This document shows, piece after piece, positions 27,436 through 37,109 of a stretch of DNA of 64,000 bases; within the stretch, counting starts at the first letter, position 1, and every line of letters begins with the position of its first letter. The translations under genes and the position numbers were made by a program. Source of the DNA: Alteribacillus bidgolensis (GTDB lineage Bacteria > Bacillota > Bacilli > Bacillales > Marinococcaceae). Under the pieces are notes generated by a model. The model ran no database searches and was not told the DNA's origin. It worked only from the letters and a program-made list of their open reading frames with translations. The stretch lies in NCBI RefSeq assembly GCF_002886255.1, contig NZ_KZ614149.1, positions 930,001 through 994,000 on the forward strand. Reading direction: 5' to 3'.

Positions 27436-28365
27436 TTATTGTTTTGTTCGCTTCCGAGTCCAGAAATGATGAAAATTCACTCCTGCTATTCCTTGAATAA
27501 TTTTTTCATTAAAGTGCTTTGATAGCCATTCTAATAAACGCGGGAAATCTGCGGGACTTTCTAAACCTTTTATTGTCGTATCAATCCCGTCGAAGTCAGA
27601 ACCAAATCCAATAATGTTTTCTGCTCCTTTACTGCAAAGGTAATCGATTTGTCTTGCTAAATCCGTGAAAACAGCGGAGTTAGAGCCATTTATAAACCGG
27701 GGGTAAAAAGTTAATCCAATAAAGCTGTTTTGTTTTGCTAAAGCCTCTATCTGTTGATCGCTTAAATTTCTAGGATGATCATACAGGGCTTTTACGTTTG
27801 CATGGCTTACAGCAACATGTTTCGCGTGTTCCAAAACATCCCAGAAGCTCCGTTCGTTTAAGTGTGCAGCATCCACAACCATATGATTTTGATTTTGCCA
27901 TGCTATGACCTTTTTACCGGCTTTTGTCAAACCGTATTTGTTTGATTGAGAACTCCCCGCAGCGAGCTCGTTTTTTTCGTTCCAAGTAAGGCTTGCCATT
28001 TCGACTCCATTTTCCTTTAAGTTTTTCCATTCATGAAGGTTATCCCCAAACATCCCTGCTCCTTCTAAGGATAAAATAGCATTCGTGTGAAAAGGTGTGA
28101 GTTGAATCGGCTTCCAGGGGGTCCATTTGATAAGGTTATTACCAGCAATGTATTTTTTGAATAAATACAACTCTTTCATTATATTTTTTTTTTGACGACT
28201 TAACGAATCCTTTACGGACGTATATAGAGCAAAATTCTGAATTTTCACATTTCCTTTTTTGAGGCTGCTCGTATTCACACGAAGAGGTGATGACCCATTA
28301 AAGGAAGGCTGTTTCATGGCCAGCATTTTCCATAAAGCATCACAATGAGCGTCTGCAATAAACAT
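27436..28365 (-). CDS. Membrane dipeptidase family (M19) protein
   Basis: A 309-residue amidohydrolase-fold enzyme. The metal ligands are in FIADAHCDALWKM (HxD), the bridging Glu in ILSLEGAGMFG, and histidines in VVDAAHLNERSF and VAVSHANVKALYDHPRNLSD; GFGSDFDGID closes the site. It removes dipeptides, including those with a D-residue or beta-lactam-like bonds. The ATG at 28365 follows AAAGGAGAC; an upstream in-frame ATG lacks a site. It lies between the two selenocysteine-containing HesB-like genes. Confidence 0.88.
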   Translation of the reverse strand: MFIADAHCDALWKMLAMKQPSFNGSSPLRVNTSSLKKGNVKIQNFALYTSVKDSLSRQKKNIMKELYLFKKYIAGNNLIKWTPWKPIQLTPFHTNAILSLEGAGMFGDNLHEWKNLKENGVEMASLTWNEKNELAAGSSQSNKYGLTKAGKKVIAWQNQNHMVVDAAHLNERSFWDVLEHAKHVAVSHANVKALYDHPRNLSDQQIEALAKQNSFIGLTFYPRFINGSNSAVFTDLARQIDYLCSKGAENIIGFGSDFDGIDTTIKGLESPADFPRLLEWLSKHFNEKIIQGIAGVNFHHFWTRKRTKQ

Positions 28366-28449
28366 GCGGCTAGTCTCCTTTATCATTCTCTCTTTTATAG
28401 TATGATATGCGTCTATGCACCAGGTGTGTAACGAGCAGTTAGGTATGGT

Positions 28450-28746
28450 TTAGTATTTTTTCATTCTTATTCCTACCGCCAGTGTTTCATTTTTGTTTTT
28501 TAATATCCAGCCAAAAGATGGATGCCGATCTAAAGACGGCTGATCGTCAGCATGCTGGAGAGCACCAGCCTCAGCAACACAGGATATCGTTTCTGGTCTG
28601 TTTGATTCCTCCAGAACCAAAGAAAATTCTACAATTCCCTGTCAACCACCTGTTAGGGTTGAAGTTAGAATGATCTTTGGATGTTTATAATCTGACTGGT
28701 TATGAATAAATTCTTTCGCTCTATCTGTAAGCATAACTTCATTCAT
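28450..28746 (-). CDS. Candidate second HesB/IscA-like selenoprotein
   Basis: A 98-residue protein if the TGA at 28644-28642 is selenocysteine (residue 35). It reads NEVMLTDRAKEFIHNQSDYK, IILTSTLTGG-U-QGIVEFSLVLEE and ends VGIRMKKY. Its N-terminal half lines up with the HesB-like selenoprotein next door: T..AK.FI, a hydrophobic strand, G-U-x-G, then L.L.E. The C-terminal half differs and has no Cys pair. AAAGGAAAT precedes the ATG. Hairpin potential after the UGA is weaker (CAGGG / UUCUG with two wobble pairs). It might belong to the small CC/Se-motif or HesB-like (seleno)proteins. A nonsense mutation is the alternative. Confidence 0.65.
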
Positions 28747-28800
28747 TTTTATTTCCTTTCTTAGTAGAAAAGCTCAGCTTGACCGATTCGTTAAACCTTA

Positions 28801-28832
28801 AAAAGGACTGCCCCTTTTTAAGTGGGCAATCC
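28801..28832 (-). terminator. Terminator of the receiver-like gene
   Basis: Stem GGATTGCCC / GGGCAGTCC followed by TTTTTAAGG on the minus strand. Confidence 0.7.
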
Positions 28833-28861
28833 TGCAAACACTGGTTACTCTTTGTTCAACC

Positions 28862-29200
28862 CTAAGAGAATCTAAGCGGGAGCGGCCGGTGAAGAACTTT
28901 CACATGCGCCGGAAGTACTCCTGAGTCCTTGGCACTGAGCAAATGACGGTACATTTTTTTACCTGCTGCTGCATTTGCTGAGTGTATCGTAATTCGTTCT
29001 GGAAATTGTTTATTTTCTAATAGGTATAATACTACTTCAAACCCGTTCTTATTTTTACTGCCAAGATCATGATCAAGTGATAGATGAGAAACTGGCTGAT
29101 TATCTTTTAAGAGCAGAATACAATCTTCTGCTGTCGTGACCAAAATATGGTCATCTGGACTAGGCCTCACATCGTCTAGAAATATGTTACGTCGTTCCAA
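28862..29200 (-). CDS. Cyclic-phosphate processing receiver-domain protein
   Basis: A 112-residue protein with IFLDDVRPSPDDHILVTTAE and VSHLSLDHDLGSKNKNGFEV, then ERITIHSANAAAGKKM. The LDD.R and LDHDLG motifs define the cREC/REC-like family of stand-alone receiver-like enzymes associated with cyclic-phosphate or nucleotide processing. TTG start behind AAAGGATGG. It has its own terminator and no evident partner. Confidence 0.75.
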   Translation of the reverse strand: MERRNIFLDDVRPSPDDHILVTTAEDCILLLKDNQPVSHLSLDHDLGSKNKNGFEVVLYLLENKQFPERITIHSANAAAGKKMYRHLLSAKDSGVLPAHVKVLHRPLPLRFS

Positions 29201-29307
29201 ATTAAACCATCCTTTAAAATTATTTTTCTGTCGGAACTTAGCGATGTTATGTTAGTGCCTTTTGGGTGTATTTTAACACAGCAGTTGGTTATAAACAAAA
29301 TTTTCCT

Positions 29308-32300
29308 TTAAATCAAGGATTTTAAATGGTTGATGCTTTGATCCAAATCTGTTGTGTCTTCTGCTTGATTATCCTTCTTCCAATCTGTAATAAGGGTTTC
29401 TGCGGCACGGGAAAAATCCTTCAGGAATTCTTCCCATTGCTTATAAAAAAAGGATTTATACTCTTGTTTCAATTGATGATGGTATTTTTCAATTAATTGG
29501 TCTCCGTATGGACGAAGCGCTTCTTCTAATTGTTCTTTCATCACTTTATTTTTTTGCTCTACAAAAAATTGTTGATAAGAGGTATAGTTTGAAATAAAAG
29601 AGAACGTACTGCTGTTTACTGGGACATGCTCTTTTATTTTCGTTTCAGGGAAATTATTAATATGTTTTCGGACAAAAAAACCACGAATTTCAGAAAACAG
29701 CTTTTCATGTATACTATCTTGCAGCTCCTCCCATTGCTTTTGTATAAAATGTTCTATGCGAATGATTGTTGCTCTTATTTCTTGAACAATTTCATGAAAA
29801 ATAAACTGAACCAATTCATTCGTGTAACGATGCAGCTGTGATGAAAAGCTTTCACTATCTTCGAAACGAGCTGCGTTAAACAGCACTTTATATTCATCAT
29901 AATATCTGTAAAAAACCCGCTGTTTAACATAAAAAAATAATTCTTCCAGTTCTTGTTCTATCCATTGCCATTCCGTAACGGGATTAGTATTCTTCAGCCA
30001 TTCAACAAAGGATACTAACTCTTTTTGCCAGTATTGTTTCTTGGCAATGCGGGTTTGCTCTTCTTCAGCGAAACTCTCTTTCTGCTGTTGCAAAATCGTT
30101 ATTGCTTGTCTTATTTCAGCTATTCCTTCTTTTATGATTGTATTCTCTAAATTACCTTTGGCAAACTGTTGAAAGTGTTCCAAAAATCCTGCAGCTCCAG
30201 AATTATGCCAGTACTCGTTGGGATTATTGTTATATGATTTTAAGGCGTTCCTGCCCGATATTGGAAGAACATGTGGTTTGGTAATATGTAAACGGATCAG
30301 CTGATCTTTTACATAATCTAATACCGTGTTTAATTCTTTTTTACTTTGGGCAAGGTCGGATGCATTTACTAGGAAGAAAAATTTATCATAAGAAAAATAA
30401 TCTTTTGTTCTGCCTAGCTGTAATAAAAATTCACGATCTGCTTTTGAAAAAGCATGGTTATAATAACTTACAAATAACACGGCATCTGATTTTTTCATTT
30501 CTTCAAAAGCGATTTGACTATGGCGGCGGTAGATGGAACCTATTCCGGGTGTATCGACTAACAAATACCCATTTCTTGTAAAAGAACAATCGAAATAAAT
30601 ATTGACATTCTTAATGAGAAGGGCATGCTCTTCACTTGCTGCAGCCTGTTTATAAATCTCATAGTCTGCATTTTTAATTTCTCCGATAATGTTTTTGAAC
30701 GTATGAACGGATTGATAATATTGTTCTGCTAATATGATTTCTTCCTCTTTAAGAAGCTCCATTGGATCCGGTTTTTGATCAACTCTTTTATCATTTTCAT
30801 TTCTGGAATCTGCGGCTTCTTCATTGTTTTTAGCATAAACGTCGCACCAATCTTCAACAGATGCAAGGGTGAGATTGGCTGGTCTTAAAATATCATTCAT
30901 ATCATCAACAATATCTTGTTCGGATTTATAAAAAATCTCCACCGACCGATGAGAGTGGTTATTGTCGGGTGCTTGAATATAATGTACAGAAGCAGTGGTC
31001 GGATTTGCAGAAACAGGAAGAAAATGCTCTCCGAGAAGTGCATTAGCTATAGAAGATTTTCCAGCACTGAATGCCCCAAACAACGTAATGCGGTACGTTT
31101 TCTGATGAAGACGAGACGCTTTTTCTTTTAAAGAATGTTCTATTTCAGACAATCCTTTTTTATTTATATATGTAACGGCCGCTTCTAATTTTTGAGCTGC
31201 CTTTTCTTTTGATTCGAAAAAAGTTTGGGTATGCTGCTGTTGAGCATTTTCATAGAAAGAACCAATATCAACTTCCGAGGCATTTATATTAAGGTTATTC
31301 CATTTGTAGAATGACTGCGAATCATCAGATGCATCAGAAGGTAAAGATATAGGTTCACGAGCATTCCTTAATTGTGTTATGACGTCGTTTATCCATTTTG
31401 TTAACGTATGATAATCTTGCTCCCATTGAGCCCATTCTTCTGTAATATGTTTTAATTTCGATACTTTTGTTGATAACTGCTTCGTTTGAATGCACTGTTG
31501 TTCTTGAACTGCTTCCTTTATAGACGGTAGTAAATCAATGAGTATTTCTTTGTATCGTTTTCTGATTTCGTCAAGAACGATGCGGCTGTAAGTTAAAACA
31601 TAATCTTGTGAAAATTGAGCCCCAAAGCGCTCTGCTCGTTTTAACAAATCCGAATCGATGTTGTAATGAATAGAAAGCAGATCATTAGTGAATGATCTGG
31701 AATTTATGCCGTAAATAGATAAAATACGCTGTATGCCATTTCTTAAATGTACGTCTATATAGTTTTTTACATTCTCATTTAAACTGTCTATTAGTTTTTG
31801 TTTCCGTCTTTCTTTTTCAAAAGAAGTTTTGTTTTTTGAGAATAATCCTTTTAAACGAAACGAAGATTGTCTTGATTCTAAGTAATCGCGAACCAAGTTT
31901 CTTGTGTGGTAAGGAGTGATTTTTGCATTTTTAAATATGGTTTCACATTCTTGAAAAATATCTTTATCAATTAAACGTTCCCATTCTGGTATGCTTTTTA
32001 ACGATTCTTTTTTTTCATTTAACGCTTGTTCTACTGATGGCAGCGAAATATAGGTACGCATGTATTGCACCGTGTTTTCTGACGGTTGGATGTGTTCATT
32101 TACAAATACTGCGAGATGTTCGAGTTCACGGTAAATCCCCAGTGCGCACGTTTGAATGACTTGATTAACAGTTGATTCACTACTTATAAATAATTCATTT
32201 ATAAAAGCATTCCAGTCTTTTTTGTTTACTAAAGGATCTGCAGCAGAGATAAAATATATGTTTTTCACACGTATGTTATTTTTACGCAGACTCGCTTGAA

Positions 32301-33012
32301 TTTTTTGTTGAAAGAGAGAGAATGCCATTTCTTCTTCCTCATGTTTATCAATTTGATTGATAAGAAGAACTGGTGTTATGTAAGATTGGTTTAATTGTTT
32401 TAAAAAAGTAAAATTTTCTTCTGACTCAACTTTTTGATAATCTACTGTGTAATAAACTGTGTCTGCCTCTACGAGACGTGCTTCGGCCAGGGCTTTATGG
32501 CTTTTTTCTGTAGAATCAATCCCGGGAGTGTCCAATATTTCAAGGTCAGTCGGAAATTGCGGTATGGGCAGTGTAAGATACACTTCTGTCATTTTATCCG
32601 AATTTGTAAACCATTCTTCATTCCATTGCTTATCTGTTAATTTGTGGGTTTCTCCTGTTTTAGAGTCCAAATAAGAAATAGCAGCTGAGCTTCCGTTTTG
32701 AAAATGAACAATATTTGCGCTCGTTGGAATTGGGTGGGATGGTAAAAGATTTTTCCCTATAATTTGATTAATTAATGTAGATTTACCTGCAGAAAAATGT
32801 CCGCAAAAAGCAGCTGTTCGTCGTTTATTCTCTAATTTTAAAATCAGTTCGTGCATGTTATGAAAAACACGCGGGCATTCATAATATGAGGCCGCGTGCT
32901 GAATATTTTGGGCTATCTCCATAAGATTTTTATCAGAAAACGTATGCTCGGTAAACATCTTTGTCCGCTCTTTTTCGGATAAAAAACAGGATAATATAGT
33001 TGAATCTTGCAT
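29308..33012 (-). CDS. dynA: Dynamin-like membrane GTPase DynA
   Basis: A 1234-residue protein made of two fused dynamin units. The first GTPase has GHFSAGKSTLINQI (G1), LDTPGIDSTEKS (G3) and NQIDKHEEE (G4); the second has GAFSAGKSSIANALLGE, VDTPGIGSIY and NASDLAQS. Each is followed by long helical stalk regions. B. subtilis DynA (YpbR, about 1190 residues) tethers and fuses membranes and protects against phage and pore-forming agents. The ATG at 33012 follows AAGGAGGC. It ends 21 bases after the start region of the MFS gene's stop, so the two may be cotranscribed. Confidence 0.95.
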   Translation of the reverse strand: MQDSTILSCFLSEKERTKMFTEHTFSDKNLMEIAQNIQHAASYYECPRVFHNMHELILKLENKRRTAAFCGHFSAGKSTLINQIIGKNLLPSHPIPTSANIVHFQNGSSAAISYLDSKTGETHKLTDKQWNEEWFTNSDKMTEVYLTLPIPQFPTDLEILDTPGIDSTEKSHKALAEARLVEADTVYYTVDYQKVESEENFTFLKQLNQSYITPVLLINQIDKHEEEEMAFSLFQQKIQASLRKNNIRVKNIYFISAADPLVNKKDWNAFINELFISSESTVNQVIQTCALGIYRELEHLAVFVNEHIQPSENTVQYMRTYISLPSVEQALNEKKESLKSIPEWERLIDKDIFQECETIFKNAKITPYHTRNLVRDYLESRQSSFRLKGLFSKNKTSFEKERRKQKLIDSLNENVKNYIDVHLRNGIQRILSIYGINSRSFTNDLLSIHYNIDSDLLKRAERFGAQFSQDYVLTYSRIVLDEIRKRYKEILIDLLPSIKEAVQEQQCIQTKQLSTKVSKLKHITEEWAQWEQDYHTLTKWINDVITQLRNAREPISLPSDASDDSQSFYKWNNLNINASEVDIGSFYENAQQQHTQTFFESKEKAAQKLEAAVTYINKKGLSEIEHSLKEKASRLHQKTYRITLFGAFSAGKSSIANALLGEHFLPVSANPTTASVHYIQAPDNNHSHRSVEIFYKSEQDIVDDMNDILRPANLTLASVEDWCDVYAKNNEEAADSRNENDKRVDQKPDPMELLKEEEIILAEQYYQSVHTFKNIIGEIKNADYEIYKQAAASEEHALLIKNVNIYFDCSFTRNGYLLVDTPGIGSIYRRHSQIAFEEMKKSDAVLFVSYYNHAFSKADREFLLQLGRTKDYFSYDKFFFLVNASDLAQSKKELNTVLDYVKDQLIRLHITKPHVLPISGRNALKSYNNNPNEYWHNSGAAGFLEHFQQFAKGNLENTIIKEGIAEIRQAITILQQQKESFAEEEQTRIAKKQYWQKELVSFVEWLKNTNPVTEWQWIEQELEELFFYVKQRVFYRYYDEYKVLFNAARFEDSESFSSQLHRYTNELVQFIFHEIVQEIRATIIRIEHFIQKQWEELQDSIHEKLFSEIRGFFVRKHINNFPETKIKEHVPVNSSTFSFISNYTSYQQFFVEQKNKVMKEQLEEALRPYGDQLIEKYHHQLKQEYKSFFYKQWEEFLKDFSRAAETLITDWKKDNQAEDTTDLDQSINHLKSLI

Positions 33013-33033
33013 AAGGAAAGCCTCCTTGATCCG

Positions 33034-34200
33034 TTAAAAAGCTGCATTTATCTTTTTCTTTTTCATGACAACAGCATAAATAGAGAGAGAGACTGCACCT
33101 AGTAAGCTGCTTATTCCAAGCCACTTATAAAGCCCAGCCCCGCCAAATTCATCCATTGCCCATCCTCCCCCTAGGGAACCAGCAATCCCGGAAATACCGA
33201 AAAATGTGGTAATAAATAATAAATGGCCAGTTGCTTGAAGTTCTTCTGGCACTAGCTTTGTAATATATGATAAAGAGGAAAAGTACATTAAACCAAACGA
33301 TACACCATGAAACACTTGGAGCCAAATCAAATGTACAGGATCATCAGTTAGCCCCATTATTAACCAGCGGCTTGCATAAATGAGTCCTGAAATAATGATA
33401 AAAATGAGCGGATGAAAGCGGCGAAACCATAGAACCGATAAGAAAAAAATGACAGCTTCCGATACAACGCCGACAAACCATGCTCTGCCAATGAATGATT
33501 CTCTGCCACCAAGTTCAAGGATATATAAACCAAGAAAACTATCATTAGCACGGTGTCCTATTGAAATAAAGAAAACCAGCATTAGAAAAATAAATACGTG
33601 AGGCTGAAGCCCAAACTTTACTGCGTTTATCAATGTTACTGGTTTTTTCGAGGGTTTTACATCTCTGAGAAAAAAGATTAATATAAAAGCTATAACCGCA
33701 CAAGTTTGAAAGGGCAATGGAATAAAAGCAGGACTGTACGTCTCAAGAATAAAACCGGTTACAAGAGAAGTCACAGCAAATCCAAGGGATCCCCACATTC
33801 TTATAGAACCAAAATTCAATTTCTCCTGAAGAGCTGTTTTTTGTGCTAAACTGTCCCCCAATGCTGTACATGGTGCTAGAAATATAAATAAACAGAACAT
33901 GAAAAGCATAAGCGTGGGAAGAGAATTCATTTGAAATAAAATAATACTCATAACGATAGCTGCACCCATACATATCATGAGGACTTTTTTGATTGATTTC
34001 CATTTATCGCTTCTATATCCCCAAAATGGCTGCGCAAATACAGAAGCAAGTGGTCCGATTGCCATCAGCCAGCCGATATGTGTTTGAGATATTCCTTTAT
34101 ATTGAAAATAAACCGGCGCATATCCTACGATAATGGTTAAAGCAGAATAGGCAAAAAACAAATAGATCATTAAAGGGAAAATTCCTTGCTGCCGAATCAT
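33034..34200 (-). CDS. MFS transporter of the PPP (3-phenylpropionate-like) family
   Basis: A 388-residue permease with twelve hydrophobic segments. The N-terminus IRQQGIFPLMIYLFFAYSAL, the loop FWGYRSDKWKSIKKV between helices 2 and 3 and the middle VSEAVIFFLSVLWF fit the MFS_1-like nucleoside/3-phenylpropionate group. The ATG at 34200 follows AAGGAGG; the longer frame upstream is not needed. The substrate is not known. Confidence 0.82.
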   Translation of the reverse strand: MIRQQGIFPLMIYLFFAYSALTIIVGYAPVYFQYKGISQTHIGWLMAIGPLASVFAQPFWGYRSDKWKSIKKVLMICMGAAIVMSIILFQMNSLPTLMLFMFCLFIFLAPCTALGDSLAQKTALQEKLNFGSIRMWGSLGFAVTSLVTGFILETYSPAFIPLPFQTCAVIAFILIFFLRDVKPSKKPVTLINAVKFGLQPHVFIFLMLVFFISIGHRANDSFLGLYILELGGRESFIGRAWFVGVVSEAVIFFLSVLWFRRFHPLIFIIISGLIYASRWLIMGLTDDPVHLIWLQVFHGVSFGLMYFSSLSYITKLVPEELQATGHLLFITTFFGISGIAGSLGGGWAMDEFGGAGLYKWLGISSLLGAVSLSIYAVVMKKKKINAAF

Positions 34201-34286
34201 TTCATTCCTCCTTCTTTTACGTTGGTCCATAAAGAAGGCCACGCCAATTAATAGATTTGGCCCGACCCTCATCACAATATAATTAT

Positions 34287-35507
34287 CTACAATAAAAAGT
34301 CTTTTTCGTATAGATAGGAATATGGGATATCTAAGAAAACATATAGTTCCTCATTGACAGGGAAAGAATACGTGCGTATTCTTTCTTCCCTGTGAATATC
34401 AGTGTACAAATCTGACAATATACCTCTATTTTCATAGTTCATTCGAATAATGTTTTCTAAAAAGTAAGGACGCCAGCTCCAGTTTCGATTGCGTTCTTCC
34501 GCTCTATACTGCCATTTTCCTTCCTCATCTTTTACAGCGTTCCCCGATTGCTGAAACCCTTCATGGTTACAAATATATACCCTAAAGGTGATGTCCTCTA
34601 GTGCTGAGGCAATATTCTGGGTAAGTTTATCGATATCATCCAATGCTTTATTATCTTTCAATTGTTCTTGAAGCCGCTGGTTTAATGTGTTCATTAAATC
34701 AAGCTGTGCTTGAATTTTCTTTTTTTCAAATTGGAGAAAGTGGTGAAAATCTTTTCGCAACGTCTCAGCAAATGCCATTTTATCGAGAAATTGAGGTTTC
34801 GGTTTTCCTAGATAAATCCCTTGATAATACCGGGCTCCATGTCTCCAGGCATAGTTCAGTTGATTAAACTCGCTTATGCGTTTAAATAAAAGGGAGGCGC
34901 CTATTTTTCGAGATAACATAGACAAGGAGTGCAGGGCATCACTAAACATGCTTGGAAATGAATGGTCTTCCATAAATTCTAAATCTACTTTTATAATATC
35001 AGGCTCTAAAAATGCAATAGAATCTAAGTTCCTCGTATTTTTTCCAACGTCATCAAGCGCGACTTTAATTTGCGTGCTTTGTACGTACTGAATGAAATGT
35101 TTTAAGTGAGAGATTTCTCCTGTGATTTCATGTTCTTTTATTTCAAGAACGATATTTTTAAAGGAAAGGCCTTGTTCTTTATAATTTGTCAGATTTTCAA
35201 AAAATTGCTCCCCTCCATCTGACACGATTATATTTGCATCCACATTTAAGAAAAGAAAGTCAGTTCTATTTTCTTTTAAATAAGTCGTTAACGCTTGGTG
35301 TTGAATGTGTTCCTCTATTTCTAATCGATATTCTTCGGGTATGTTTTGATCATGTAAAAAGGAACTGAGACTGATTACTTCCCCATTGTCTTTTTCGTAC
35401 CGTTCAAGCACTTCATAACCTATAATTTCTTGCTTATCAGCACTAATAATAGGTTGGTAGTAAGGAAACACTCTATCTTTGTTCATTACAATATCAAGGA
35501 CGTCCAT
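34287..35507 (-). CDS. ykuI: EAL-domain protein YkuI, probably inactive
   Basis: A 406-residue protein: EAL domain at about 1-240 and a PAS-like YkuI C-terminal domain at about 260-406. Catalytic positions EVL, LNVD, LEIKE, LDDVG and IKVD are retained, but the segment that should read AEGVE is LLFKRIS, so one metal-ligand Glu is missing. This fits a c-di-GMP-binding receptor rather than a phosphodiesterase, as in B. subtilis YkuI. The start is the ATG behind AGGTGAT. Confidence 0.88.
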   Translation of the reverse strand: MDVLDIVMNKDRVFPYYQPIISADKQEIIGYEVLERYEKDNGEVISLSSFLHDQNIPEEYRLEIEEHIQHQALTTYLKENRTDFLFLNVDANIIVSDGGEQFFENLTNYKEQGLSFKNIVLEIKEHEITGEISHLKHFIQYVQSTQIKVALDDVGKNTRNLDSIAFLEPDIIKVDLEFMEDHSFPSMFSDALHSLSMLSRKIGASLLFKRISEFNQLNYAWRHGARYYQGIYLGKPKPQFLDKMAFAETLRKDFHHFLQFEKKKIQAQLDLMNTLNQRLQEQLKDNKALDDIDKLTQNIASALEDITFRVYICNHEGFQQSGNAVKDEEGKWQYRAEERNRNWSWRPYFLENIIRMNYENRGILSDLYTDIHREERIRTYSFPVNEELYVFLDIPYSYLYEKDFLL

Positions 35508-35685
35508 ATTTATCACCTATTTTTCAAGGAAATTAATTAATTGTTTACGGTTAAAATAAGAAACGTGCAGAAGTATCCAGCTCTTACTACAATCCCGATG
35601 CTTGCACATAGATAGTCTGCATGAGAGGGCTGGACACTGGGGCTAGACAGTTTAACAGCAATTCTTCTATCAGTGCAAAAAAAAT

Positions 35686-35712
35686 CTGTATAAGGTGCTT
35701 TTCTTATACAGA
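35686..35712 (-). terminator. Terminator of metA
   Basis: Stem ATCTGTATAAG / CTTATACAGAT with an eight-base loop, followed on the minus strand by a run of eight T residues. Confidence 0.85.
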
Positions 35713-35734
35713 TCCGGGAGCTTTACACGTTATT

Positions 35735-36643
35735 TCATGCGAAATCATAAGGTGTCTGCTGATAAACATAGTAGTTCAGCCAATTTGTAAACAATAGATT
35801 CGAATGGGCTCTCCAGCGCAAAGGCGGATCGAGTAAATGATTATTTTCTGGAAAATAATTATCTGGAATATCTGTAGAGATACCCTTTTTATTATCTCTT
35901 TTAAATTCGTCCCGCAAGGTCTCTGTATCATATTCACTATGACCTGTTACAAAGATCTGTTTCCCGTTTTGGGCAGAAACAATATATAAACCGGCTTCTT
36001 TAGACTCCGCTAATATTTCTAAGTCCTCTACTTTTTCGACGTCTTCTCTTTTTGTTTCTGTATATCTTGAGTGCGGTACATAAAACACATCATCAAAACC
36101 TCGCAGCAAATTATGATTAGAATTATTTACACTATGTTTATATATTCCAAATTTCTTTTTTGGCAAAGGATATTTTGGCACACCATAGTGATAATATAAT
36201 CCAGCTTGAGCGCCCCAGCAAATATGGAGAGTAGAAGTCACATTGGTTTTGCTCCATTCTAAAATTTTTGTTAATTCTTCCCAATAATCAACTGTTTCAA
36301 ATGGAAGCTTCTCTACCGGTGCTCCTGTGATAATCATTCCATCAAATTTTCGATAACTCACTTCATCAATGGTTTTATAAAAAGCAGCTAAATGCTCTTG
36401 AGGAGTATTTTTAGACTGATGTGTATCCGGATGCATAAACGATACATCTACTTGCAGCGGGGTATTGCCGAGCATTCTTAAAATCTGGGTTTCTGTTGTT
36501 TCTTTCAAAGGCATTAAATTTAAAATGAGAATTTTAAGAGGCCGAATGTCCTGTGTGTACGCACGGCTTTCATTCATAACGAAAATATTTTCTTTAGTCA
36601 ATATATCTTTTGCCGGTAAATGGTCGGGTACTTTAATAGGCAT
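35735..36643 (-). CDS. metA: Homoserine O-acetyltransferase, MetA family
   Basis: A 302-residue enzyme of methionine synthesis that acylates homoserine. The catalytic cysteine is C142 in STLHICWGAQAG; the histidine is in VTGHSEYD. Residue 111 is Glu (in TGAPVEKL). In the family, Glu at this position selects acetyl-CoA and Gly selects succinyl-CoA, so this is predicted to make O-acetylhomoserine in spite of the usual 'succinyltransferase' label. I saw no S-box riboswitch in front of it. Confidence 0.93.
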   Translation of the reverse strand: MPIKVPDHLPAKDILTKENIFVMNESRAYTQDIRPLKILILNLMPLKETTETQILRMLGNTPLQVDVSFMHPDTHQSKNTPQEHLAAFYKTIDEVSYRKFDGMIITGAPVEKLPFETVDYWEELTKILEWSKTNVTSTLHICWGAQAGLYYHYGVPKYPLPKKKFGIYKHSVNNSNHNLLRGFDDVFYVPHSRYTETKREDVEKVEDLEILAESKEAGLYIVSAQNGKQIFVTGHSEYDTETLRDEFKRDNKKGISTDIPDNYFPENNHLLDPPLRWRAHSNLLFTNWLNYYVYQQTPYDFA

Positions 36644-37109
36644 ACGTCTCTCTTACTCCTTCGTCTTATTTCTATTTCTCTCTAAATATTTTCTTTCATT
36701 ACGGGTTCTTTAGTTCTACAAAATATCATGAAATTGAAAAATAGGCAATAACTATCCGCGGATTATTTTTTATCTTGTTTTTTGTTCCACTGATTGGAAA
36801 GTATAAAATTTTAGCATGGATGAATCATCGACGCCGTCAAAATTTGAGGAAATCAGTATAAGTGCAACTAGGCAATCGCCTTCACCTAAAGACTTGGCGC
36901 TAGCAAGTTTTCTTTAGATTGTTTCTAGCAGCTTGTTTGCTAAAGATACGGAAATAGCAGTCGTCCCTAGGGGTTCTATTTTTCTGCGGTATTTTTCATG
37001 ATGAAAATCAGAGCTTCCCGTTTTTAAAAGGAATCTGACCGTATCTTTTCCCATTTTTTATAGTTGTTTATGGTGTTTTATGTTTGCAAATCATGGTTTC
37101 GATGATACA
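36644..37109. other. Gene-free stretch with a possible repeat element
   Basis: No plausible coding frame. Around 36855-36920 the + strand has GTGCAACTAGGCAATCGCC, then CTTCACCTAAAGACTTGGCG and CTAGCAAGTTTTCTTTAG, which resembles a short intergenic repeat that I recall from Bacillaceae genomes. I cannot test copy number within this window. Confidence 0.4.

Noticed and set aside
36560..36840. A possible SAM riboswitch upstream of metA
   Set aside because: I could not find the conserved S-box core or an associated terminator.
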